This document shows, piece by piece, positions 7,957 through 15,396 of a DNA stretch of 34,589 nt. Numbering within the stretch: position 1 is the first letter of the stretch; each line of letters starts with the position of its first letter. Where the stretch lies: the IMG/VR virus record IMGVR_UViG_3300014933_000057, positions 1 to 34,589 of that record; one strand, given 5' to 3'. The position numbers were made by a program, and so were the translations under genes. Origin of the DNA: a virus. The notes under the pieces were generated by a model. That model saw nothing but the letters and a program-made list of their open reading frames with translations, was not told the DNA's origin and ran no database searches.

Positions 7957-9195
7957 ATGAGTAATAATTTATTAACCATTAGCAAGATCACCAACGAAGC
8001 GTTGATGGTTTTGGAAAACGAACTAACATTTACTGGCGAAGTAGATCGTAACTATGATGATCAATTTGCCGTAGTTGGCGCAAAAATTGGTCAAACTGTT
8101 AACGTACGCCGTCCTGGCCGCTTTATCGGTACAACTGGCCCAGCATTGAACGTTGAAGATTTTAACGAAACTTCTGTACCAGTAACTTTGTCAACACAGT
8201 TCCACGTTGATACACAGTTCACTACACAAGATTTGGCATTGTCTTTAGATATGTTCTCTGACCGTGTATTGAAGCCAGCCGTTGCCGCTATTGCTAACAA
8301 AATTGACCGTGATGGCTTGACTACTGCCAAGAACAACACCGCCAATATCGTTGGTACTGCTGGTGCGGCTCCAACTTCATTGTTGACATACCTTACTGCT
8401 GGCGCATACCTTGATTCTGAAGGCGCACCACGTGATGGCCGCCGTTCTGTAATCGTTGACCAATGGGCTTCTGCTTCTATCGTTGATAACCTTAAAGGTT
8501 TGTTTAACCCACAAACTACTATCAGCGATCAGTACCGCAAAGGCTTGATGGGCCGTGATTCAGGTGGTATGAACTGGTATATGGATCAGAACGTTGTGAA
8601 CCAAACTTTCGGTTCTTATGCTTCTGCAACATTGTCATGCAACGTATCTACTGCAACTGGCTTCCTAACTAGCGGCTGGGCTTATTCAAGCACAATCACT
8701 ATTGGTGCGGCTTCTGCGGCGGCTACATTGAACCAAGGCGATACATTCACAATCGCTGGCGTTTATGCAGTTAACCCACAAAACCGTCAGTCTTATGGCA
8801 AATTGCGTTCATTCGTAGTTCAGTCAACGACTTCTATCAGTTCAGGTGGTACTGCTTCTGTTACTGTTGTTCCAGCCGTTATTACTGCTGGCCAGTTCCA
8901 AAACGTTAGCATTACTTCATCCGGTTCACAAACTGTTACTCCATTCAACAACACAGGCGCAGTCAGCCCACAGAACATTCTCATGCACCGCAATGCCTTT
9001 ACATTGGCTTGTGCTGACTTGGAATTGCCTGAAGGCGTTCATTTTGCTGGCCGTGCTTCTGATAAAGAAATCGGTTTGTCAATGCGTGTGGTTCGTCAAT
9101 ACACGATTAATAACGATTCCATCCCAACACGTCTTGACGTGCTTTATGGCTGGGCACCGTTATATCCTGAATTGGCTTGCCGTATCGCTGGTTAA
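7957..9195 (+). CDS. Major capsid protein, P22 coat-like
   Basis: A 412-residue protein (P22 gp5 is 430). It begins MSNNLLTISKITNEALMVLE and continues with GQTVNVRRPGRF, ALSLDMFSDRVLKPAVAAIANKID and, late, TFTIAGVYAVNPQ, all characteristic of P22-type coat proteins. This is an HK97-fold core with an inserted surface domain, probably the ~residues 205-325 Ser/Thr/Gly-rich region. It is followed at once by a strong intrinsic terminator, a common arrangement for raising coat messenger level. Codon use is rich in pyrimidine-ending codons compared with neighbours, as expected for a highly expressed gene. Confidence 0.95.
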   Translation: MSNNLLTISKITNEALMVLENELTFTGEVDRNYDDQFAVVGAKIGQTVNVRRPGRFIGTTGPALNVEDFNETSVPVTLSTQFHVDTQFTTQDLALSLDMFSDRVLKPAVAAIANKIDRDGLTTAKNNTANIVGTAGAAPTSLLTYLTAGAYLDSEGAPRDGRRSVIVDQWASASIVDNLKGLFNPQTTISDQYRKGLMGRDSGGMNWYMDQNVVNQTFGSYASATLSCNVSTATGFLTSGWAYSSTITIGAASAAATLNQGDTFTIAGVYAVNPQNRQSYGKLRSFVVQSTTSISSGGTASVTVVPAVITAGQFQNVSITSSGSQTVTPFNNTGAVSPQNILMHRNAFTLACADLELPEGVHFAGRASDKEIGLSMRVVRQYTINNDSIPTRLDVLYGWAPLYPELACRIAG

Positions 9196-9204
9196 TAACC
9201 AATC

Positions 9205-9230
9205 GTGGGGGCTAAAAACCCCCACTTTTT
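9205..9230 (+). terminator. Strong intrinsic terminator after coat gene
   Basis: GTGGGGG (9205-9211) pairs perfectly with CCCCCAC (9219-9225) around a 7-base loop, followed by five Ts (9226-9230). It starts ten bases after the coat stop codon. Confidence 0.92.
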
Positions 9231-9255
9231 GAACACTAAATTTAAGGAATAAATC

Positions 9256-9678
9256 ATGGCGAATCCAGGCCCAGCAACAACCGTATCGAATCACCCACAG
9301 AACCTAGCTTCTAACCAGGCGATTCGTTTACTAGCTTCTTACCAATCCGTGAACCTAAACGCCGCTGGCGATACAGTTCTTCCATTAATTGACACTAGCC
9401 GTTATTCAGTATCAAACGTTATCGTAACTAATGCTTCTATTAGTTTGACAACTGCTACTGCTGGTTTGTTTACAGGCCCAGGCGGTACCGGTACTGCAAT
9501 CGTAGCTGATGCGGCTTTATCTGCTTGCACAAGTGCTGGCGTAGTTAGCCAACGTACTGTTGCTTCTACTGCGGCACAAGCTGGTCAAAACTTATACTTT
9601 GCAGTTGGTACACCACAAGGTGCCGCCGCTACTGCTGACGTATTTGTTTACGGTTACGACCTAACCTTCCTACCTTAA
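9256..9678 (+). CDS. Putative head decoration or small structural protein
   Basis: A 140-residue protein rich in Ala, Thr, Ser and Val, with a beta-strand pattern and no membrane segment. AAGGA precedes the ATG. It follows the coat gene but is separated from it by a strong terminator and is closed by a second terminator, so its expression depends on read-through or on a promoter I cannot see. The position after the coat gene and the composition suggest a capsid decoration or head-fibre protein. No specific motif supports this. Confidence 0.6.
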   Translation: MANPGPATTVSNHPQNLASNQAIRLLASYQSVNLNAAGDTVLPLIDTSRYSVSNVIVTNASISLTTATAGLFTGPGGTGTAIVADAALSACTSAGVVSQRTVASTAAQAGQNLYFAVGTPQGAAATADVFVYGYDLTFLP

Positions 9679-9704
9679 TAGGGAATAGGAAACATTGAGG
9701 AAAG

Positions 9705-9730
9705 CCACCCCCACAAAGGGTGGTTTTTTT
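9705..9730 (+). terminator. Strong intrinsic terminator after putative decoration gene
   Basis: CCACCC (9705-9710) pairs with GGGTGG (9718-9723) around a 7-base loop. AAAG before the stem can extend pairing into the following seven Ts (9724-9730). Confidence 0.92.
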
Positions 9731-9748
9731 CATTTTTAAGCTTATAAT
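9721..9748 (+). promoter_or_regulatory. Candidate promoter overlapping the terminator
   Basis: A perfect TATAAT (9743-9748) lies 27 bases before the ATG at 9776. The best -35 at a 16-base distance is TGGTTT (9721-9726), inside the terminator, so the -35 match is weak. This would restart transcription for the fibre block. Confidence 0.4.
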
Positions 9749-9775
9749 TAATCAATCCAATTCAGAGGAATAATC

Positions 9776-10123
9776 ATGGCAATTACTACTGTATTTCGCC
9801 CCATTGGCCCTACAACTGCCATAACCACTTCAACAAGTTCATCTACTGCCGTGACTATTTCTGCATCCGGCAACAATCAGATGGATTTTTGCGCTTTCCT
9901 AAATACCGGTTCTACTCCAATTGCAATCAATATTGCCGCAGTAGTTGACGGTGTAGGTTCTGCCGGTGCCGCAGTATTGCCAAGCGGATCAACAAATAAC
10001 AATATCGTTTTGGGTATTGCAATGCAACAACCAATGGTTATTGCCGTTCCCCAAGTATTTTCGTTAACTGCTATCGGTTCTGCCGCTGGCGTACTGTACG
10101 TAACACCAGTAGATAATCAATAA
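9776..10123 (+). CDS. Hypothetical small structural protein
   Basis: A 115-residue Thr/Ser/Ala/Ile-rich protein with alternating beta-strand pattern and a good AGAGGA site before the ATG. It is the first gene after the second terminator and the perfect TATAAT. It resembles the preceding 140-residue protein in composition and ends in a strand-rich segment (VLYVTPVDN). It is probably a virion decoration or fibre-associated protein, based on context only. Confidence 0.6.
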   Translation: MAITTVFRPIGPTTAITTSTSSSTAVTISASGNNQMDFCAFLNTGSTPIAINIAAVVDGVGSAGAAVLPSGSTNNNIVLGIAMQQPMVIAVPQVFSLTAIGSAAGVLYVTPVDNQ

Positions 10124-10132
10124 GGATTTAAT

Positions 10133-10693
10133 ATGTCAAACACCAATCAAGTAGCAAGCACAAGTTCAACAAATATTGTTCCCGTTCAGGCAGTCTTTAA
10201 TGATGCTGGACAATGTTTGGGCTTGATTGGCCCTGGTGGCGCATATTTTTCACCACCTTTAAGTTCAGATACCATAACAGGCGCAACTGTAACAAGTTCA
10301 ACTATTGATAGTTCTGCAATTGGGGCAACAACGCCATCAACTGTAAATACAACTGATTTGTCAATTGGTAGTAAATTAATTGCAACATCAAGCACTTTGC
10401 CAACTATTGCTTCAGGTTTTGGCACAAGCCCAATTATTACTGCATTTAATACATTTTGTTTCAAAGTTGTTGTGGGTACTGGTGGTGCCGCAAATGGAAC
10501 AATTACATTGCCAGCCGCACCAAATGGATGGTTAGCTTTTGCCGCTGATGTAACAGGTGGAAATTCTGTATTTTTGCAATTAACTGCAAGCACAACAACT
10601 TCTGTAACATTTACAAGCTATTCAATAACAACTGGCTTAGCCGCAAATATGTCAGCTAGTGACGTAGTTTTAATTAATTGCATAGCTTATTAA
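10133..10693 (+). CDS. Tail-fibre-related protein
   Basis: A 186-residue Ser/Thr/Ala-rich beta protein. Its N-terminus (NIVPVQAVFNDAGQCLGLIG) parallels that of the following 744-residue fibre (NLLPVQAYFDAQNNFITFIG), and both then carry a TxxSTI-type repeat. The two genes therefore probably share an attachment domain, with different distal parts. It could be an alternative or shorter fibre, or a base adaptor for the long fibre. An AAGGA site precedes the ATG. The segment GTITLPAAPNGWLAFAADVTGG fits a distal fibre domain. Confidence 0.65.
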   Translation: MSNTNQVASTSSTNIVPVQAVFNDAGQCLGLIGPGGAYFSPPLSSDTITGATVTSSTIDSSAIGATTPSTVNTTDLSIGSKLIATSSTLPTIASGFGTSPIITAFNTFCFKVVVGTGGAANGTITLPAAPNGWLAFAADVTGGNSVFLQLTASTTTSVTFTSYSITTGLAANMSASDVVLINCIAY

Positions 10694-10702
10694 GGGTTTT
10701 TT

Positions 10703-12937
10703 ATGACCAATCCAGCTAATTCTGCGGTACAGAATTTACTGCCAGTTCAGGCGTATTTTGATGCCCAAAACAACTTTATTACCTTTATTGGTCAAGGCCA
10801 GCCGTTCTATGCAAGCATTGATCCTAGCCAAACAGGGCTAAACATTACCAATAGCGTAATCAATAGCACCACTATCGGCTTAACAGTTCCATCGGCGGCG
10901 GCGTTTACTAACGTAGCCATGAATACTGGAACCATTGCTACACAACCTAGTGGCGCAAACGATATTGTCAATTTACTGGCGTTGCAGTCTTATGCCGCTG
11001 GAATTAGCTGGAAACAACCTTGTGTTTGTGCAACATTAGCACCTATTACTTTGTTTGGACTACAAACAATTGATGGATATACAACATTAGTTGGTGATCG
11101 TGTTTTAGTTAAAGATCAAGCAACTGCATCACAAAATGGTATTTATATTGCTTCTGCAACTGCATGGATCCGTGCATTAGATGCAAACACTTGGAATGAA
11201 TTAATTTCAGCCATTAGTTTTATTGAATATGGAACACAAGCTGGTGGTGCATGGTTTTGTACCGCACAACCAGGTGGAACTATTGATGTAACTCCTGTAA
11301 ATTGGTCGCAATTTACAACTTCAGCGACTTACACCGCTGGAACTGGCCTTACATTAACCGGTTTTGAGTTCAAAATTACCAATACTGGCGCAACTGCTGG
11401 TACATACGGTTCTGCATCAAGAACTGTTACCCAAGTAGTAAACGCCCAAGGTCAAATTACTAATATTTTTGATCAGCCGATTGATATTGCCGCATCACAA
11501 ATTGGTAGCGGAACAATTGATACTGCACGTATTAGCGGCTCTTATACCGGCATTACAGGCGTTGGAACACTAACTGCTGGTACTTGGAACGCTGGAACGA
11601 TTGGTGTTGCCTACGGCGGTACTGGAGCCGCTACATTGACCGGTTACGTTAAAGCTTCCGGAACAAGCGCATTTACTGCTACAACAACCATTCCAACAAC
11701 TGATTTAAGCGGCACAATCAGCAATGCACAATTAGCCAATAGCACTATTTCAGGCGTGGCATTGGGTGGTAATCTATTTAATTTAACTGCCGGAACAAAC
11801 ATTACATTTAGTAGTGGCACAACCTATAACGGATCAGCCGCAATCACAATTAATGCAACCGTACCAGCCCAGGTTTATCCTGGTGCCGGCATCCCCAATT
11901 CAACTGGTAGCGCATGGGGAACTTCATATTCCACTACTGGTAGCGGCACCGTTGTTGCATTGGCCACAAGCCCTAGCTTTACAACGCCTATCCTTGGTAC
12001 CCCACAATCAGGTAATTTTTCAACTGGAACATTTACTTGGCCAACGTTTAACCAAAATACAACCGGTACTGCAAGCAACGTAACTGGAACCGTAGCCGTA
12101 GCTAATGGCGGTACAGGCGTTACAACGTTAACTGGCCTGGCTTATGGCAATGGCACTAGCCCATTTACTGCCGCCACCGGAGCACAAGTAGTGGCGGTTA
12201 TTGGTTCAACTGCGGTAACAAACGCAACCAATGCAACTAATTCAGTAAACATTGGAATTACAGACGATACAACTACCAACGCAACTGTTTATCCATTATG
12301 GGTAACAACAACTACTGGTAATTTGCCGGCTAAAACTGCATCCACTAAATTTAGCTTTAATCCATCTACTGGAACATTAAGCGCAACAATATTTAGTGGT
12401 TCAGGTGCATCATTAACTAGCTTAAACGCATCAAACCTATCAAGCGGAACCGTAGGAACTGCACGTTTAGCTAGTGGAACTGCTAATTCAACTACATTCT
12501 TGCGTGGCGATCAAACTTGGGCGGTACCTACCGTAGCGGCCGCTGGTTCAAACACACAAGTTCAATACAATTCTTCCGGTTCTTTTGCTGGTTCTGCAAA
12601 CTTAACGTTTGATGGAACAAACCTATCATGTGGTGGAACTGTAACTGCATCTTCTGATGAAAGATTAAAAACTAATTGGCAATCAGTTATTCCTAATTTT
12701 GTTGAAAAATTGGCACAAGTTAAATCGGGTATTTATGATAGAACTGACATAAAATCTACACAAGCTGGCGTTTCTGCACAATCTTTACAAGAATTATTGC
12801 CACAAACTGTTATGGCAGATGAAGAAGGAATGTTAAAAGTAGCTTATGGAAATGCGGCAATGGTTTCTGTAATTGAATTAGCTAAAATGGTTATTGAATT
12901 AAAGCAAGAAATTGCAAATTTGAAAGGAAATAAATAA
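10703..12937 (+). CDS. Tail fibre with C-terminal S74 intramolecular chaperone
   Basis: A 744-residue fibre. Residues 1-80 share the N-terminal domain of the preceding gene. The middle is a long Gly/Thr/Ser/Ala repeat region with recurring GTGxxTLTG and GTISxAQLANS units, typical of extended trimeric shafts. Residues about 648-744 form a Peptidase_S74 / endosialidase-type chaperone: SSDERLK (650-656) carries the autocleavage Ser-Asp, followed by GVSAQSLQELLP and a terminal leucine-rich coiled coil (VSVIELAKMVIELKQEIANL). In this family the chaperone drives trimerisation and then cuts itself off. The chaperone-coding part is visibly more AT-rich than the shaft. Its stop overlaps the next start by 1 base. 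Confidence 0.88.
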   Translation: MTNPANSAVQNLLPVQAYFDAQNNFITFIGQGQPFYASIDPSQTGLNITNSVINSTTIGLTVPSAAAFTNVAMNTGTIATQPSGANDIVNLLALQSYAAGISWKQPCVCATLAPITLFGLQTIDGYTTLVGDRVLVKDQATASQNGIYIASATAWIRALDANTWNELISAISFIEYGTQAGGAWFCTAQPGGTIDVTPVNWSQFTTSATYTAGTGLTLTGFEFKITNTGATAGTYGSASRTVTQVVNAQGQITNIFDQPIDIAASQIGSGTIDTARISGSYTGITGVGTLTAGTWNAGTIGVAYGGTGAATLTGYVKASGTSAFTATTTIPTTDLSGTISNAQLANSTISGVALGGNLFNLTAGTNITFSSGTTYNGSAAITINATVPAQVYPGAGIPNSTGSAWGTSYSTTGSGTVVALATSPSFTTPILGTPQSGNFSTGTFTWPTFNQNTTGTASNVTGTVAVANGGTGVTTLTGLAYGNGTSPFTAATGAQVVAVIGSTAVTNATNATNSVNIGITDDTTTNATVYPLWVTTTTGNLPAKTASTKFSFNPSTGTLSATIFSGSGASLTSLNASNLSSGTVGTARLASGTANSTTFLRGDQTWAVPTVAAAGSNTQVQYNSSGSFAGSANLTFDGTNLSCGGTVTASSDERLKTNWQSVIPNFVEKLAQVKSGIYDRTDIKSTQAGVSAQSLQELLPQTVMADEEGMLKVAYGNAAMVSVIELAKMVIELKQEIANLKGNK

Positions 12938-13317
12938 TGGCATCTTCATTAAATGGAACTGGAGTAGCTTTTTCTGATTCCACAACACAAGCTAGTGGTA
13001 AACAAGCGGCTAAAGTATGGTGTTTATGGAACGCATCCGGCACAATCGCTGGGTCTTATAATGTAAGTTCTGTTACTGTAAATAGCACAGGAAATTACAC
13101 AATTAACTTTACTAATGCTTTAGCTAATTCAAATTATGCTTTTGTTGGATGCTCACAACAAAGCATTTCAAATTACACGGGTATAGTAACCCTTGCTTCT
13201 CCAGCTTCACAAACTCCAACACAATTTAACACCACCGGTATTTGTGTTTCAGTTAGCGAATCAAGTAATGGTTCGCCTAAATCAATCCCAGTTCAAACAA
13301 TAGTTATATATAACTAA
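12937..13317 (+). CDS. Small fibre-tip or receptor-binding-like protein
   Basis: A 126-residue protein starting at a TAATG overlap with the S74 fibre stop. The opening SSLNGTGVAFSDSTTQ is a linker seen within and at the ends of phage tail fibres. The following residues (KVWCLWNASGTIAGSYNVSSVTV, split by beta turns) form a compact beta-rich domain with three cysteines. It is coupled to the fibre gene, so it is likely a tip or accessory protein of that fibre. The family assignment is uncertain. Confidence 0.6.
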   Translation: MASSLNGTGVAFSDSTTQASGKQAAKVWCLWNASGTIAGSYNVSSVTVNSTGNYTINFTNALANSNYAFVGCSQQSISNYTGIVTLASPASQTPTQFNTTGICVSVSESSNGSPKSIPVQTIVIYN

Positions 13318-13330
13318 TAGAAAGAAAATA

Positions 13331-13735
13331 ATGACACAAATTATTATTTATGAAAATTCTAATGGCGGTGTTTCTGTAACAAAACCGTCAGGCGAAATAT
13401 CTATTGAAGAAGTATTGGCTAAAGACTGCCCTGATCATGCATTTATTGTTGATGATTCAATTTTGCCAAAAGGTGCCGATGCAGAATTTTTTAACGCCTG
13501 GGAGTTGTCAGGGTCAATAATCACAGTAAATCTTGATAAAGCAAAAAAATATAAATTAGATCAATTTAATTCTGAAGCCGTTTTTATTGCACAAAAAAGA
13601 CAATTAAATGTTTTAGCTGGATTAGAAAATACTCCTGATGATGCTACATGGTCAGCTAATTTATCTTCAGGCCGAAGTGCTATTGCTTCCGCTACATCAA
13701 CAGAACAATTATTAACAATTGAAAATCCAAAATGA
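13331..13735 (+). CDS. Putative tail-fibre assembly or accessory protein
   Basis: A 134-residue protein, AT-rich in codon use like its neighbours. It opens TQIIIYENSNGGVSVTKPSG, a short beta-hairpin start common to small proteins encoded next to tail fibres. The region KAKKYKLDQFNSEAVFIAQKRQLNVL is helical. It may be a fibre assembly factor by position between fibre genes and the connector genes, but no diagnostic motif is visible. Confidence 0.5.
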   Translation: MTQIIIYENSNGGVSVTKPSGEISIEEVLAKDCPDHAFIVDDSILPKGADAEFFNAWELSGSIITVNLDKAKKYKLDQFNSEAVFIAQKRQLNVLAGLENTPDDATWSANLSSGRSAIASATSTEQLLTIENPK

Positions 13736-14046
13736 TTAATTTTACTTGGAAGTTTTTAGAACTGTATGCAAATGAAGGTGAATTAACTTCAGTACGTTAT
13801 TTGCTTACTGGAACTGATGGCACAAGTATAGTTGAATCAGAAGGAAAACATTTTTTTAAAAATAAAACAGTAAATAAATCTTTAGATCAAATAATTGAAT
13901 CAGACATTGTGCAATGGATTGAAAAAGACACTACCGTTGATAATGTAAACGCTATAAAATTAGCAATAGAAAATCAATTAAATAACTTAAATATACAAAA
14001 TAAAGTAGATTTTCCTTGGTTATCCGGCACTTTTACTATTGAATAA
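13732..14046 (+). CDS. Hypothetical phage protein, DUF7936-like
   Basis: A 104-residue protein starting at an ATGA overlap. The pattern is an N-terminal strand with tryptophan (INFTWKFLELYA), a middle strand YLLTGTDGTSIVESEG, then SLDQIIESDIVQWIEKD and a C-terminal helix. This resembles a small conserved phage family of unknown function found near tail genes. Strongly AT-rich codons match the preceding two genes and differ from the gp4-like gene after it. The family name is from memory and should be treated as tentative. Confidence 0.5.
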   Translation: MINFTWKFLELYANEGELTSVRYLLTGTDGTSIVESEGKHFFKNKTVNKSLDQIIESDIVQWIEKDTTVDNVNAIKLAIENQLNNLNIQNKVDFPWLSGTFTIE

Positions 14047-14055
14047 GGAACAAAA

Positions 14056-15045
14056 ATGCCAACACCATTCGATATTATTAGTGGCGCACTAAAGGATATT
14101 GGCGCACTAGAAGCTGGTGAAGTGCCAACGGCAGATGCGGCGCAAGATGCTCTAGAAATGATGAATGGAATTATTGACCAATGGTCAAACGAAAACATGA
14201 TGGTTTTCAATATTTCTGAAATTATTTTTACCGTTACACCGGGTCAAATTCAATACACCGTAGGCCCGTATCCTGAAAGCGTTAACTTTGTTGGCGCAAG
14301 CTTTACTGGATCAATTTCAGGCAATATTTTGACTGTTACTTCCATTCAATCCGGCGCAGTATTGCAAAACCAATATTTAAGCGGAACCGGAATTACTGCT
14401 GGTACTCAAATTGTTCAGGGAATTACTGGCGGTGGCGGTAACGTAGTAGAAGCTGGTACATATAAAATAAACCGAACTTATGCAACACCAGTAACTTCTA
14501 CTGCCATTACTGCAAACTATCAACGTCCATTAATTATTAATTCTGCGTTTGTAAGGGTAAACACTAGCCAATCAGGTCAACCAATTTTAAACGGCGGTAT
14601 TGATTACCCCGTATCAGTAATTAATTACGATAACTACAATTCAATCGGCCTTAAAACTCTAAATGGCCCTTGGCCAAAAGCTTTGTATTACAACCCAGGT
14701 GAAATATCAGGTAATCTTTTTTTATGGCCTAATCCAAGCCAAGGCGAAATGCATATTTTTGCTGAAACCATTTTTGATAATTTTACTGGCCTTTATGATG
14801 AAATCGTATTGCCGCAAGGTTATACATTAGCTTTACGTTGGTGTTTGGCAGAACGCCTAATGCCTATGTATGGCAAAACAAATCCAGTATTGTTAGCACA
14901 AATTAGTCAATTTGCCGCACAAGCAAAATCTACGTTAAAACGTACCAATATGTCACCAATGCAAGTTTCACGTTATCAGGATGCTTTGTTGATGAGCAAA
15001 GCCAAGGATGCCGGCTGGATTCTTACCGGCGGCTTTACACAATAA
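14056..15045 (+). CDS. Head-tail connector / DNA stabilisation protein, P22 gp4-like
   Basis: A 329-residue protein. The core is P22 gp4-like: the N-terminal helices DIISGALKDIGALEAGEVPTA and DALEMMNGIIDQWSNENMMVF, then YTVGPYP, and later YPVSVINYDNYNSIGLK and LPQGYTLALRWCLAERLMP. P22 gp4 is 166 residues; this one is about twice that because a ~72-residue beta module (codons at 14299-14514) interrupts it after NFVGA. The same module type occurs twice in the gp10-like protein downstream. gp4 binds the portal ring after packaging, plugs it and recruits gp10. A good AAGGA site precedes the ATG. Confidence 0.82.
   Translation: MPTPFDIISGALKDIGALEAGEVPTADAAQDALEMMNGIIDQWSNENMMVFNISEIIFTVTPGQIQYTVGPYPESVNFVGASFTGSISGNILTVTSIQSGAVLQNQYLSGTGITAGTQIVQGITGGGGNVVEAGTYKINRTYATPVTSTAITANYQRPLIINSAFVRVNTSQSGQPILNGGIDYPVSVINYDNYNSIGLKTLNGPWPKALYYNPGEISGNLFLWPNPSQGEMHIFAETIFDNFTGLYDEIVLPQGYTLALRWCLAERLMPMYGKTNPVLLAQISQFAAQAKSTLKRTNMSPMQVSRYQDALLMSKAKDAGWILTGGFTQ
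14299..14514 (+). repeat. Inserted beta module, copy 1 (in gp4-like gene)
   Basis: Codes for a module beginning FTGSISGNILTVTSI, followed by GTGITAGTQIV and GGGGNVVEAGTYKIN, ending in a STAITA strand. It aligns with the modules at 15790-15990 and 16000-16449, and interrupts the connector core. Confidence 0.7.
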
Positions 15046-15054
15046 GGAATATTT

Positions 15055-15387
15055 ATGGCATCTACTACTTTTATTGATCAGCAAACAATTATTTATGCCG
15101 CATGGCTTAATGATGTAAACAATGCCGTTTATAACGGAATTTTTCCTAATGGTGTGTTAAATCCCACAACTGTTAACACAACAAATTTAACCGCAACAAA
15201 TGCAACAATTACAAATTTAACGGTTACTAATTTTTTACCATCTTCTGTTTCGTTGCCTTACAACTGGTCAATTAATGTAACTGCTTCTAAAATGTATTTT
15301 ACGTATAACGGTACAAATGTCGCTTCATTAGACACAAGCGGAAACTTTACTTCTCTTGCTAATACAACCGCTGGTGGAACTCCATAA
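15055..15387 (+). CDS. Small fibre- or needle-like tail protein
   Basis: A 110-residue protein. It begins STTFIDQQTIIYAAWLNDVNNAVYN; the WLNDVN signature is frequent at the N-terminus of podovirus tail fibres. A Thr/Asn-rich shaft (TTVNTTNLTATNATITNLTV) and a short C-terminal beta domain follow. It lies between the gp4- and gp10-like genes, so it probably belongs to the tail hub or is a short fibre attached to it. Confidence 0.6.
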   Translation: MASTTFIDQQTIIYAAWLNDVNNAVYNGIFPNGVLNPTTVNTTNLTATNATITNLTVTNFLPSSVSLPYNWSINVTASKMYFTYNGTNVASLDTSGNFTSLANTTAGGTP

Positions 15388-15396
15388 GGATAAAAA

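Noticed and set aside
8846-9232. 128-residue plus-strand frame over the coat gene end
   Set aside because: It overlaps the clearly recognisable P22-type coat frame and has repetitive, composition-driven sequence.
11814-12083. 89-residue frame inside the S74 fibre
   Set aside because: Shadow of the repetitive shaft-coding sequence.
11560-12520. Short recurring GGNACNGG-like DNA repeats as a repeat array
   Set aside because: They reflect Gly/Thr-rich fibre repeats in the protein, not a CRISPR or DNA repeat element.
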